A stretch of DNA of 62,463 bases, from contig JADCFQ010000002.1 of NCBI GenBank assembly GCA_020249435.1, positions 1-62,463 of the forward strand. The letters are read 5' to 3'. The position numbers and the translations under genes were made by a program. The DNA is from Roseomonas sp. (lineage in GTDB: Bacteria > Pseudomonadota > Alphaproteobacteria > Acetobacterales > Acetobacteraceae). Shown in pieces: positions 33,940 through 43,003 of the stretch; positions within the stretch are counted from its first letter, which is position 1, and every line of letters begins with the position of its first letter. The notes under the pieces were generated by a model that saw only the letters and a list, made by a program, of their open reading frames with translations, had not been told where the DNA came from and did not search any database.

Positions 33940-34359
33940 ATGCGCGTCGCACTCGACACCAATATCCTTGCCTATGCTGAAGGCGTGAATGGCCAGGCGC
34001 GCAAGGATGCTGCACTCAAGATATTGCAGGAATTCGGGGAGCATGAAGTGATGCTTCCCGTTCAGGCGCTGGGCGAATTATTTGTTGTACTGACGCGCAA
34101 GGCAAAGCGCGAGGCAGCGGAAGTGCGTAGCGCCTTGCTTGGTTGGTCTGATAGTTTTGCGATGATCGAGACAACGCCGGATGTGATTGTCGAGGCGATG
34201 GAATTGGTGACCACCCATCGCCTCAGCTTTTGGGATTCCGTGATGCTTGCCGCCGCAGCGCAGGCTGGATGCCGCTTCCTGCTTTCCGAAGACATGCAGG
34301 ATGGCTTTACCTGGCGCGGGGTCACGGTGCGAAACCCCTTTAGCGATACGCCAGATTAA
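33940..34359 (+). CDS. PIN-domain toxin (VapC-like)
   Basis: A 139-residue PIN nuclease: RVALDTNILAYAEGVNGQ (first Asp), LPVQALGELFVVLTRKAKRE (Glu), LSFWDSVMLAAAAQAGCRFL (Asp) and SEDMQDGF (final acidic pair). It degrades RNA, typically tRNA or rRNA. It is paired with the Phd-type antitoxin. Confidence 0.9.
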   Translation: MRVALDTNILAYAEGVNGQARKDAALKILQEFGEHEVMLPVQALGELFVVLTRKAKREAAEVRSALLGWSDSFAMIETTPDVIVEAMELVTTHRLSFWDSVMLAAAAQAGCRFLLSEDMQDGFTWRGVTVRNPFSDTPD

Positions 34360-34374
34360 GCGTACCGCGATCCA

Positions 34375-36423
34375 TCACACGCCCGGATTGAACCAGGCCC
34401 CACGCCAATCGATGGCGCCGACGCCAAAGTCGAAGATTACGCTGACCTCGACACCATCCACGCCGGAGACCGGGCCGGTGGTGACTTGCGGTCCCTCCGC
34501 GCCATTCAGGTAGCCATAGACATAGACCGGCGCGGTGGGCGGATCGGCAAACAGGTACCAGCGATTATTCGGGATCAGCGGTTCGACCAAAGGCTGGACA
34601 AAGCCCGCATAGATATTGGCGTTGCTGATCTGGGTCGCGCCGACACTCACCGTCAATTGCCGTGCAGGCAATTCAAGGCTCGGGCCCACCAGCAGCTTCA
34701 TGGCGTTGCCGACGGAAATCGGCAGGCCGTCCAGCGTCTTTTGCCTGAGGATCGCAGCGCGGCCGGCAGCGAGGTTGTTGATGTCCAGCGCACTGCCCGC
34801 CGCCGCCTTATTCAATCGCGCGGCGGCCGTGCCGAACACTGCAGCCGGGCCATTGGTCAGCGTCGGGCCATCGCCATTTGCCTGGTTGAGCAGCGCATAG
34901 GCCGTGGCATTCTCGAAATCCGCCACACGCCGACCAATGGCGGCGGCGAAATCCGTGAAGGCACCCAGGTCATCATTCACCAGCATCGGGCGCGTGACGC
35001 GGATGCGCCGCGCGAAGGTTTGCAGCAGGACGATTTCCTGGCTTTCCGACATGGTGCCGGCCTGGATTTCGCCATTCTCCATCAGCGGCATGAGCGTCGG
35101 GAAATCACCGACGCGCAGATGCCGATGCGGCTTGAAGTCGCGGAAGTCACGGCGCAGGAAGATCTGGCGATAGCTCGGCGCTGCCGGCTGATACGCCGCC
35201 AGCAGCATCTTGTTCGCGGCAGCCGAGAGCAGCAGTGGAAAGTCAGAGGTGGTGTGAAAGGCGCGCTCGGCGAGCAGCGTCGGGTTGCGCGGCACATTGC
35301 GTTCACCGCGGACACGCAGCAATTCGCCGATCATGTCCGAGGGCCGCCAGCCCATGAATTCAGCGTGGCGCCCCGTGCCTTGCGGCTGATAGCCAGGCAT
35401 GCTGCGCGCCGCCAAGGCTTCGGCCATGGCATCAAGGATTTCCGAGGGCGAGTCATGCCCCGGCCCGGTTTCCGGTCGCGCCGGAATGGCAGGCGGTGCG
35501 GCACTCTTCACCATGGCGTCGAACAAGGACCGGCGCGCTTGGTCCGGATGCCAGCCGCGCTCCACCGCCTCACGCCGGATATGCGCGGCGGTCTCGGTGC
35601 CGACCAGGGCGCGGGCGGCGTCAATGGCGCCATCAATGCCGGAGATACGCTCACGCTCGGCGCGCTGTGCCTCACTTCGCAGGGCTTCAAGGTCAGGCGG
35701 CGTTTCCACCGTGATGGTTGCGGGCGGCGACGCGACAGGCGGCGCCGGAGGGGCTGCCGGGGTTTCCGGCGTCGTCTCGGTCATGGGTGGTTCCTCATCA
35801 GGCAGGGCGGGTTCAATGGCGAAGGACGGCGCGCCCTGCGGCGCCGCGCCTCGCACTTGCGCATCCCGATCAACCGGGATGGGCACGATTGAAATCTCGA
35901 AAGGTTCCCAATCCACGGCGCGGTAGATCATCTCGCCACTCACTGGATCGGGGCGCTGGTCATAGCGATGCACGCGATAGCCAATGCTGACCGCGCGCAG
36001 CGTGCCATCGGCAATGCGCTGCCAGAGCGGTTCAACATCAGCAGCGGCGGAGAATTGCAGCCGCGCATGGCCGCGCCCGCCTTCAAGCCTGGCAGCAATT
36101 ACACGGCCCAGCACATCACGTGCATCGCTACTGCGATGGGTGTTCAGCACCGGCGCATTACCAGAGCCGAGTTGCGCCATGCGCACCGCATTGGGCGACA
36201 TATCCAATTCCTCGGTTATGCCACCGAGAGACGGGACGAAGTTGCGCGCCCTTGCGCCAGTGGACCAGACGACCTCCACCGTGCGGGCGGCACGATCCAC
36301 GGTCGCTGGTGCTGTGATGGCGCGACGCGCGGTGATCGATTGCCCATCGAGGGGAAGTCGATCGGGCAAAGTGGGATCAACCGGCGCGGGATCGCTCCCG
36401 CCCGGGTCGGTGGTCTCGGTCAT
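34375..36423 (-). CDS. Prohead protease-major capsid protein fusion
   Basis: A 682-residue fusion. Residues about 30-200 are a prohead protease, with the catalytic pair visible as His96 (VLNTHRSSDARDVLGRV) and Ser146 (LRAVSIGYRVHRYD). A Pro/Ala/Glu-rich linker, likely the scaffold (delta) segment, spans about 205-330. The HK97-fold capsid part begins near 380 (LLLSAAANKMLLAAYQPAAP) and includes LVNDDLGAFTDFAAAIGRRV. Self-cleavage would release mature capsid protein. Confidence 0.9.
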   Translation of the reverse strand: MTETTDPGGSDPAPVDPTLPDRLPLDGQSITARRAITAPATVDRAARTVEVVWSTGARARNFVPSLGGITEELDMSPNAVRMAQLGSGNAPVLNTHRSSDARDVLGRVIAARLEGGRGHARLQFSAAADVEPLWQRIADGTLRAVSIGYRVHRYDQRPDPVSGEMIYRAVDWEPFEISIVPIPVDRDAQVRGAAPQGAPSFAIEPALPDEEPPMTETTPETPAAPPAPPVASPPATITVETPPDLEALRSEAQRAERERISGIDGAIDAARALVGTETAAHIRREAVERGWHPDQARRSLFDAMVKSAAPPAIPARPETGPGHDSPSEILDAMAEALAARSMPGYQPQGTGRHAEFMGWRPSDMIGELLRVRGERNVPRNPTLLAERAFHTTSDFPLLLSAAANKMLLAAYQPAAPSYRQIFLRRDFRDFKPHRHLRVGDFPTLMPLMENGEIQAGTMSESQEIVLLQTFARRIRVTRPMLVNDDLGAFTDFAAAIGRRVADFENATAYALLNQANGDGPTLTNGPAAVFGTAAARLNKAAAGSALDINNLAAGRAAILRQKTLDGLPISVGNAMKLLVGPSLELPARQLTVSVGATQISNANIYAGFVQPLVEPLIPNNRWYLFADPPTAPVYVYGYLNGAEGPQVTTGPVSGVDGVEVSVIFDFGVGAIDWRGAWFNPGV

Positions 36424-36431
36424 GGTTAGCC

Positions 36432-37919
36432 CTATGCTGTGGGGGTGTCTGTCGGCGTTGGCGCTGCCGCCCCGGCCGCGCCGGTCGCGGCGATTTCCAC
36501 CGCCGCCATTTGCGCCGCGTCCTGCGCGCCACCGGATTTGGCGACGCGCCTTGGATCGGTATCAAGCGAGATGCCAGCCGCATCCAATGCTGCATTGGCT
36601 TCGCGGATCATCTCGACCGCCGAGCGGAAATCATAGCCAAAGGCGCCGGCGGCTTCAGGCTGCGGCACAAAGCCGGCACGCACCTGGGCGATCAAAGCGG
36701 TGGTGTCTTTCAGCGGGTCAATCATTTCATGGGCTGGCGGCACATGCGCGACACCCTTGGGCATGGCATCCGCCCAAAGGCCGAGCAGCGCGCCCTGCGC
36801 GTGAAAGCGCTCGGCGATGGGCCGCACCAGCATCGGGATCAGCATGCCGTATTGCATCTGTTCGCACAGCCGGCGGAATTCGATCTTGCCGGCGCGGAGG
36901 CTCGAGTAATTCGCCTGGGTGAGATCGCCGGAGACCTGGTCGTAGGTCAGGCCCGCGCCGACAGCAGCGGCTTCAAGCGAGCGTCGCGCAAAGGCGGTGT
37001 GGGAACCACCGCCGGAGGGGTTGACCACACTCACATCGCCCTGGCCACGCCGGTAGAGGATCATCCCAGGCTCAAAGCTTTCCACCGCACGGCCTTGTGC
37101 ATCGCGCAGCAGGCCAGGGTTGCTATCGCTCGGTTTGGTCAGCGTTTCCTCGCCATCATCGGTGACCACCGCCGCAAGGCACGCCTCGATCTTGGCCTTC
37201 ATCAGCAGCGCGGCCTCGTAATCGCCAAGATCACGCAACCGCAGCAGCACGGGCGCAAGCCAGGAGACATCGCGCAATTGCCCAGGGCGACGCTTGCGAA
37301 AGATATGCAGCACATCGCGTGCGGGGATGAAGTTACTCGCCAGCCGCGCACCCGGCAGCATCCAGGCGCCGGGATGGGTTGGGAATAGCCAGTAGCCAAT
37401 CGGCTCGCCCGTCGATCCAAGCGCGATGCCCTGGATGGTTGGCACGCCATTCACCACGCCGTTGCGCGACGTATCCAGATGATCGCTTTCCAGCACCTGC
37501 AAGCTAAGGCCGATCGGGTTCCGCGGCGATGTCGGCACGGTCAGCAGCCGGATGAAGCATTCACCGCTTTCGACGACTGCCCGCATGGCCAGCGCTTGCA
37601 GGCCATAGAGATCGAGCTTGTCCTCCGCATCGCAGGCCGTGCTTTCCGCCCAGGCCTGCCAGGCATTGCGATGCGCGGTTTCAGGCCAGCGCGTCGTGAT
37701 ACCCGCACCGACCGCATTGCCGGTCCAGAGATCCACGATGCGTGCGGCATAGGGATCATTGCGCACCGCATCGCGCGCGCGGCGTGCAGCGCTTGCAGCG
37801 GCCATGCCGACCTCGCCATTCGCGCTGCCGCCCGAGGGCGACCAGGTCGAGGCACGGTTCTCCTGCGCGGCCGCATAACCCCGGAGGGCCTTCCAGGCAG
37901 CGCGCAGGTGAAGCTTCAT
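36432..37919 (-). CDS. Portal protein (lambda type)
   Basis: A 495-residue lambda-family portal: RDAVRNDPYAARIVDLWTGN near 48, LQVLESDHLDTSRNGV near 145, DVLHIFRKRRPGQLRDVSWL near 205, and GDLTQANYSSLRAGKIEFRR near 335 are family landmarks. The dodecameric portal is the DNA entry and exit channel of the head. It overlaps a 79-residue gene upstream by ATGA. Confidence 0.93.
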   Translation of the reverse strand: MKLHLRAAWKALRGYAAAQENRASTWSPSGGSANGEVGMAAASAARRARDAVRNDPYAARIVDLWTGNAVGAGITTRWPETAHRNAWQAWAESTACDAEDKLDLYGLQALAMRAVVESGECFIRLLTVPTSPRNPIGLSLQVLESDHLDTSRNGVVNGVPTIQGIALGSTGEPIGYWLFPTHPGAWMLPGARLASNFIPARDVLHIFRKRRPGQLRDVSWLAPVLLRLRDLGDYEAALLMKAKIEACLAAVVTDDGEETLTKPSDSNPGLLRDAQGRAVESFEPGMILYRRGQGDVSVVNPSGGGSHTAFARRSLEAAAVGAGLTYDQVSGDLTQANYSSLRAGKIEFRRLCEQMQYGMLIPMLVRPIAERFHAQGALLGLWADAMPKGVAHVPPAHEMIDPLKDTTALIAQVRAGFVPQPEAAGAFGYDFRSAVEMIREANAALDAAGISLDTDPRRVAKSGGAQDAAQMAAVEIAATGAAGAAAPTPTDTPTA

Positions 37920-38155
37920 TCGGCGGGGGCCTCGGTCATGGCATCAAGTAGCGCGCCAGCCGCTTCGGCGATTGCGCCATGGCAGGCCGCGCGATCCGCC
38001 GCGACCCAAGCGAGCGCGAGGCTGGCGGCTTCGGGCGGCGAGAGTTCCTTCTCCCAGGCGATCTGCCGCAGGCGGGCGAAGGCGCGGAATGCCTCATCCG
38101 GCACGCCAAGTGCAGCCGCCAGTGTGGCGGGCTGCCAATGTTGGGTTTGGGGCAT
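37916..38155 (-). CDS. Small phage protein upstream of portal (79 aa)
   Basis: A helical 79-residue protein (ATLAAALGVPDEAFRAFARL, AAGALLDAMTEAPAE). No family was recognised. It overlaps the portal start by four bases. A longer start upstream would run through the divergent AbrB gene and is not supported. Confidence 0.55.
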   Translation of the reverse strand: MPQTQHWQPATLAAALGVPDEAFRAFARLRQIAWEKELSPPEAASLALAWVAADRAACHGAIAEAAGALLDAMTEAPAE

Positions 38156-38242
38156 GGTGATTTCCATGAATTTTGTGGATGGCCGGACCATCGGCACGCT
38201 ATGGAAGGAGCAGTTCTGGTGCGATCGTTTCTGGGGAATGCA

Positions 38243-38488
38243 ATGCCGATGAAAGTCACGGCCAAGGGTCAGGTGACTATTCCAAAAGCGATCCGCGATC
38301 TGCTTGGCATTGAGCCGGGCAGCAATGTTACTTTTGCGCTTGCCGAGGATGGTAGTGTCACGCTCAGTAAGTGTGATGAAGATCACGCATCCAGAGGGCA
38401 CCCCAACCGGTTCGCCGCGCTGCGTGGTAGTAGCAGTTTAGGCATGGGCACGGATGAAATCATGTCGCTTATGCGGCGTGAGAACTAA
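38243..38488 (+). CDS. AbrB/SpoVT-type antitoxin, orphan
   Basis: An 81-residue protein: MKVTAKGQVTIPKAIRDLLG and IEPGSNVTFALAEDGSVTLS form the AbrB swapped hairpin. GGGGAA lies just before the ATG. The C-terminal GMGTDEIMSLMRREN is typical of antitoxins paired with PIN toxins, but no toxin gene follows. Confidence 0.82.
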   Translation: MPMKVTAKGQVTIPKAIRDLLGIEPGSNVTFALAEDGSVTLSKCDEDHASRGHPNRFAALRGSSSLGMGTDEIMSLMRREN

Positions 38489-38525
38489 CGCCGCACTAGC
38501 CCGATTAGGGGGGGCTTTACCGCCT

Positions 38526-38786
38526 TCACGCATCAACCGCCCGAATGACAGTAGCAGCGCCTTTAAAGGTTTTGAGTTGCTTGCCCGAACGGGCGTCTTT
38601 CATTGCAGCGTGCGTCTCTGCATTCGGAATTCGTACCTCGAAAGGCAAACCACCCTGAAGTGAAACCTGGAGATAAAACAAACGGATCGCTTCGGTTGGG
38701 CTTAGCCCGAGCCGAGCCAGCACAGCCTCGGCTTCGACCTTAAGGCTCGGCTCAACGCGGACGCGAATTATCGCGGCTTTGCGCAT
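38526..38786 (-). CDS. RelB/DinJ-family antitoxin, orphan
   Basis: An 86-residue ribbon-helix-helix antitoxin: IIRVRVEPSLKVEAEAVLAR, LGLSPTEAIRLFYLQVSLQG, GLPFEVRIPNAET. In complete modules a YafQ/RelE toxin follows; here only 37 bases separate it from the opposing AbrB gene, so the toxin is absent. Confidence 0.88.
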   Translation of the reverse strand: MRKAAIIRVRVEPSLKVEAEAVLARLGLSPTEAIRLFYLQVSLQGGLPFEVRIPNAETHAAMKDARSGKQLKTFKGAATVIRAVDA

Positions 38787-38910
38787 GGCAAATCTCCTTG
38801 GTGGGAGAGAGTGTAGGATACGCAGAGTAGACATCTAACGCTTAATGATCGCGAGTTCATCTTCTAATTCCGTCAAACCTTAAATATACGGCACAAACCA
38901 TCGTAACTTT

Positions 38911-39141
38911 TCACCCCAAACGAGAGAATTGGGCGAATGTCACGCCCGGTCGCCGTGCGGCCGTGTTCTCCGCGCCGTAAAGGGCGGCGATGGCGCGGCC
39001 CAACTCATCCAGGCTGCGATATTCCACGGTGCGACCTTCGAAGGTCACGCGCGTGACGCCGCCGGTATAGGCGGAGGCCAGGACAGCAGCGCGGCTACCC
39101 GCAGACTGCGCCAGCGCCCAGGCGAGTGTTACAGAATCCAT
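38911..39141 (-). CDS. gpW-like head-tail joining protein
   Basis: A 76-residue protein with the gpW/phage-joining pattern: AGSRAAVLASAYTGGVTRVT, then FEGRTVEYRSLDELGRAIAA. gpW-type proteins plug the head portal; in lambda the gene lies between terminase and portal, as here, although cassettes have separated them. Confidence 0.8.
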   Translation of the reverse strand: MDSVTLAWALAQSAGSRAAVLASAYTGGVTRVTFEGRTVEYRSLDELGRAIAALYGAENTAARRPGVTFAQFSRLG

Positions 39142-39166
39142 AGATTTTTCCTTAGCGCAGCCAGCT

Positions 39167-40228
39167 TTACGTCAGCGTGTACCAAGTTGTGCGGCCACCA
39201 CCACGCCGAACCAGATGCCCCTTTTCGACAAGCTGGCGAAGCTGTTGCTTCAGCGTGTTTCGACTGGCGCCTGTCAGCCGGATGATTTCGCCTATACTGA
39301 CCCGACCGTGATCACGCACATGATCCAAGACGCGCAATGAAAGCTCTGGCAGGCTTGGCGCCACCAGCCCTTCGCGCTCAATCTTCGCAGCAAGACGCCG
39401 CTTCTGCTTCAGCAGCGCATTGAGGAAAAAGACCAGCCAAGGCTGCCAATCAGGCGCATCACTGCGGATGGAGCCCTGAGTTTGCCGAAGGGCGAGATAA
39501 TAGCCTTCCTTGTTTTGCTCAATGACGTTCTCGAGCGACGAATAGGCAACATAGGCATAGCCGGACTGCAATAAAAGCAATATCGTCAGGATACGGCTGA
39601 GGCGCCCATTACCATCCTGGAAGGGATGGATTTCCAGAAAAACCACCTTGAATAGGGAAATCAGCAAAAGCGGATGCAGGCGCCTTGCTTCGCGTTCCTT
39701 GTTGAACCAACCGATCAGCTCGCCCATCAGGCGTGGCGTGTCGAAAGGCGTTGCCGTTTCGAATACGATGCCTATCTGCCGCCCATCCTCATCAAAGGCG
39801 GCAACACTATTTGATGAGGTCTTGTAGTCGCCGCGGTGCCAGGCGTCCTTCTCGCTATGCGCAAGAAGGTCTCGATGCAGCTGCTTGATGTGGTTTTCAG
39901 TGATAGCGATGTCTTCCCAAGCGCGAAAGACCAGCTCCATCACTTCAGCATAGCCAACGACTTCCTGTTCATCGCGCGTTGCAAATGATTTTATTTCAAG
40001 ATTGGCCAGTAGCTGTTCAACTTCCCGATCGGAAAGCTTGCTGCCTTCGATGCGGGTGGACGATCCGATGCTTTCGATGGTGGCCACGCGGCGCAGCGCC
40101 AAAAGCCTCTCGGGGGCGAGCGTGCCGAGCGCGCGCCACGCCCCTTTGAACTCATCAATTTCGGCAATCAGCCCGAGCAATTCGGGGGTGATGATGATAG
40201 TTTCGGTATTGAGGGCAGTATCTGACAT
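39167..40228 (-). CDS. Fic-family AMP transferase
   Basis: A 353-residue Fic protein. The catalytic motif HPFQDGNGRLSR starts at His201. The inhibitory motif STRIEG at 57-62, with Glu61, lies before the core, so this is an N-terminally autoinhibited (class II) Fic. A C-terminal winged helix (VSIGEIIRLTGASRNTLKQQ) suggests DNA binding. It would transfer AMP to a protein target when inhibition is relieved. It is encoded among head genes on the same strand. The ATG at 40228 is chosen because it gives the typical Fic N-terminus. Confidence 0.9.
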   Translation of the reverse strand: MSDTALNTETIIITPELLGLIAEIDEFKGAWRALGTLAPERLLALRRVATIESIGSSTRIEGSKLSDREVEQLLANLEIKSFATRDEQEVVGYAEVMELVFRAWEDIAITENHIKQLHRDLLAHSEKDAWHRGDYKTSSNSVAAFDEDGRQIGIVFETATPFDTPRLMGELIGWFNKEREARRLHPLLLISLFKVVFLEIHPFQDGNGRLSRILTILLLLQSGYAYVAYSSLENVIEQNKEGYYLALRQTQGSIRSDAPDWQPWLVFFLNALLKQKRRLAAKIEREGLVAPSLPELSLRVLDHVRDHGRVSIGEIIRLTGASRNTLKQQLRQLVEKGHLVRRGGGRTTWYTLT

Positions 40229-40371
40229 TCCCGAATATACACCCAAATAAGCCCAATTAGGCAAGCCCGGAATCACACCCAATTGCACCCGAATTTATCA
40301 ACCTATTGAGAAAAATACACTTTCTATCCGGTCTTGGCCGAAGCCTTATTACGGCAGCTGGGGGAGCCTCC

Positions 40372-40605
40372 CTATCCTCCAGCGCCGAGCGAGAGGGCGC
40401 GCAGGATTGGCAGGATCTGCGCCCCGCCCGCGCCTAGCGCGATCAGCACGGCGACAATTCCCCAGATCGCGCCCTCAATCCGGCGTGTCTGCTTGCGCAG
40501 GCCGCAGATCTCGGCGCGCACCGCCGTGTAGCGTTCGGCGCAGCGCTCGACATGCAGCGCCAGATCCTCGCGCTCGCGCGCATGGAGTTCCCCGTTACTC
40601 ATCAT
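40372..40605 (-). CDS. Small membrane protein, holin-like or XhlA-like (77 aa)
   Basis: A charged helical N-terminus (LHAREREDLALHVERCAERY) is followed by one membrane segment (AIWGIVAVLIALGAGGAQIL). This architecture resembles XhlA-type cell lysis accessory proteins. A true holin is encoded at 32186-32575, so this may be accessory or unrelated. Confidence 0.55.
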   Translation of the reverse strand: MMSNGELHAREREDLALHVERCAERYTAVRAEICGLRKQTRRIEGAIWGIVAVLIALGAGGAQILPILRALSLGAGG

Positions 40606-40662
40606 TTCCTCCCGAAAGATATCAGCGCGGCAGATCGCCGCGTCGGTCGCTCGCTTTGGTGA

Positions 40663-41001
40663 TCAGCGACCCAAAGTGATGCCGCATTCCTGCACCAACC
40701 CACCGACATTGCCGCGCGTGGCATTGGCAACCCGGGCAACGCGGGCGGAGTCCTGCGCAGGCAAGGTGCTGATTAGGCAGGCCGACAAGGCGGCCATTTC
40801 GATCGTGCCGCAGCTTGCAGCCGCCTGGGCGACGCGGCCGCAAAAGGCGCGGCGCTGTTCGGGCGTCTGCTCGGCAAAGGCACCACGTAACGCATCGGTC
40901 GCGCTGCCGCCCTGACCGCCCAGGCCAGGCACGCTCAGACCCTGCGCAATGGCAGAGCTGGCTGCAATCACGATCAGCGCTGTCATCACAAAAAGGCGCA
41001 T
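40663..41001 (-). CDS. Exported hypothetical protein (112 aa)
   Basis: A clear signal peptide (MRLFVMTALIVIAASSAIA) is followed by a small helical domain with four cysteines (RAFCGRVAQAAASCGTIEMA, LSACLIS, VQECGITLG), suggesting two disulphides in the periplasm. No family was recognised. It lies between terminase and the small membrane protein; a spanin-like or superinfection-exclusion role is only a guess. Confidence 0.5.
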   Translation of the reverse strand: MRLFVMTALIVIAASSAIAQGLSVPGLGGQGGSATDALRGAFAEQTPEQRRAFCGRVAQAAASCGTIEMAALSACLISTLPAQDSARVARVANATRGNVGGLVQECGITLGR

Positions 41002-41091
41002 TCCGGCAGTCTTTCATTGTGGGAGGGTTGGTTCTCTCCCATGCCGCATTCTAACGTCAGAGCAGGGGGAAGGACCAGCCTATCCAGCCCA

Positions 41092-42999
41092 TCAGCGCAG
41101 CCAACCGCCACGCGGCGCGAGCCAGCCGGGCCGGCGCATCATTGGCGGTGGATCCGGGTTCGGCGCTGGCTCGGGCCGGGGATGTTCCGGCATCTCCACC
41201 GGCGCATTCGCGATGTCCTCGCGCAGCCTGTGCCAGAACCGCTCGCCATACCTATCAGCACCCAGCAACCATAGCGCCGCGCGCGCCAGCACTGCGCAAT
41301 CCAGCGCCTCATTCCGATCCCGCTGCTTCGCCCATTCCTGACGCACAAAGCCTCGTCGGTCCTTCACCTGATGCAGCTGCTCGGCCACCAATTGCTTGAC
41401 CCATTCAACCTCGATCCCCTGCGGCAAATGCACCCAGCCTGGTGGAAATTCCGCTGCCTCGCCACGCCCGAGCCAAAGCCGACGATAGAGATCAACCTTC
41501 CAGGTCGAAACCGACACAGTCCAAAGCTTCAAACCACGCCGCAGTTTCCGTCCGTCCACCAGCGCATCCACCGGCGTCGGACCCTGCACCGGCTGAGCCC
41601 TATTCCAACCATCCACGCCCTTGGTCGGCGCAATGCGCGGATCGCGCAGCCGGCGCAGATGGCCATAAACCGCCGCCGTATCGCGCCCGCCCGTATCAAC
41701 GCAGGCCTTGGCGATGCGTATCGCGCCACCATTCGCGCGCGGCCAATCCCGCGCCAGTAATTCCGCCAACGCATCCCAAGGCGCGCGTTCGCGCGGGCTG
41801 CCCGCGATGACAATGTGATCCACCAACCAGGAGGAATAACCTTCAGCCCAGGCCCAGATATCGCATTCCAGCCGATCATCCTGCACATCGACGCCCGCTG
41901 TCAGCACCAGTGCGTCCTGCGCCACAACACCAAGCAGGAAATCCTCGCGCCGTTCTACCAGGCGCTCCCAATCCGGTGCCTCGCCGCGATCCTGCCAGGT
42001 CTCGCCGAGCACCGTGTTGCGGAAGGTTTTCAGATCCTCAGCCTTACCCTGCGCGGCTTCCCAATCGCGCGCGATCTGTTCCCAGGACAACCAGCCAACG
42101 GGCGAATAAAGCGCCGAGATGTGAAAGCCGATCGTGTGCGGGTTCTCCGCCGATGCTGTCGGCCGCCATTCGCCGGCGGCGAGCATCGCGGTCTTGTGAT
42201 GCTCCTCGATCGGGGTGTCGCATTCCTCACAATGGTAGCGGACGCTGCGTGGGTCGCCCTTCTCCCAGATCAGGCGTTCGAATTTCAGCCATTGCATCGC
42301 GCCGCATTGAGGACAGGGCAGGAAATAGCGCCGCTGGTCGGAGGCTGCGTATTCCCGTTCAATCCTGCTGCGCTCGGCGATGGTGGGCGTAGAAACCAGA
42401 AACGCCTTCCTGCGCCAGCCGAAGGTGCGCGCCCGGGCCTCGGCCAGTGCAATCGGATCGCCTTCACCTTCGATGTCGCCGGGATAGGCGTCCACCTCGT
42501 CCAGAAACAGGAACCTGGCCGGCATGGATCGCAGCCCGACCGCGCTATTGGCGCCCGTCAGCACCAGAATACCGCCGGGGAATTCCTTGGACAGCATCGT
42601 ATTGCCGCTGTCCCGCGCGCGGGCGGGGGCCACGCGGTCCCGGAGTGCCGGCGTTTCCTCCAGCAATGGGTCAATGCGCTGGCGGGAGAAACGCTTGGCC
42701 AATTCCACGGTGGGCTGCACCGCGAGCACCGGTGCCGGGACGTGATGCATGATGTAGCCAAGCCAGTTATTGCCTGCCTCGGTCGCGCCCACCTGCGCCC
42801 CCTTCATGAACACAATCCGTCGCGCCGGATGCACCGCGGACAACGCATCCATCACATCGCGGAGATAAGGCGTGCGGCTGGTGCGCCAGGGACCGGGTTC
42901 CGATGATGCGCGGCTGCCCAGGATGCGGTGTTGTTCTGCCCATGCCGAGACAGTGAGTTGCGGCGGCGGGCGCAGCATGGCCCCGGCGCGGCGGCGCAC
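41092..42999 (-). CDS. Terminase large subunit (GpA family)
   Basis: A 635-residue packaging motor of the lambda GpA type. The Walker A-like KGAQVGATEAGNN is near 66, RFLFLDEVDAYPGD near 165 is the Walker B region, a zinc-ribbon (CPQCGAMQW, then CEECD) is near 230-260, and AGVDVQDDRLECDIWAW near 370 starts the nuclease domain. It starts at GTG five bases after the small terminase stop. GpA-type enzymes usually cut at cos sites, but no cos site was identified. Confidence 0.95.
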   Translation of the reverse strand: MRRRAGAMLRPPPQLTVSAWAEQHRILGSRASSEPGPWRTSRTPYLRDVMDALSAVHPARRIVFMKGAQVGATEAGNNWLGYIMHHVPAPVLAVQPTVELAKRFSRQRIDPLLEETPALRDRVAPARARDSGNTMLSKEFPGGILVLTGANSAVGLRSMPARFLFLDEVDAYPGDIEGEGDPIALAEARARTFGWRRKAFLVSTPTIAERSRIEREYAASDQRRYFLPCPQCGAMQWLKFERLIWEKGDPRSVRYHCEECDTPIEEHHKTAMLAAGEWRPTASAENPHTIGFHISALYSPVGWLSWEQIARDWEAAQGKAEDLKTFRNTVLGETWQDRGEAPDWERLVERREDFLLGVVAQDALVLTAGVDVQDDRLECDIWAWAEGYSSWLVDHIVIAGSPRERAPWDALAELLARDWPRANGGAIRIAKACVDTGGRDTAAVYGHLRRLRDPRIAPTKGVDGWNRAQPVQGPTPVDALVDGRKLRRGLKLWTVSVSTWKVDLYRRLWLGRGEAAEFPPGWVHLPQGIEVEWVKQLVAEQLHQVKDRRGFVRQEWAKQRDRNEALDCAVLARAALWLLGADRYGERFWHRLREDIANAPVEMPEHPRPEPAPNPDPPPMMRRPGWLAPRGGWLR

Positions 43000-43003
43000 A
43001 TGC

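Noticed and set aside
34486-35892. Long open frame (468 codons) opposite the capsid gene
   Set aside because: It is the antisense of the protease-capsid fusion, Arg/His/Gly-rich with no fold-like pattern; GC-rich DNA gives such shadows.
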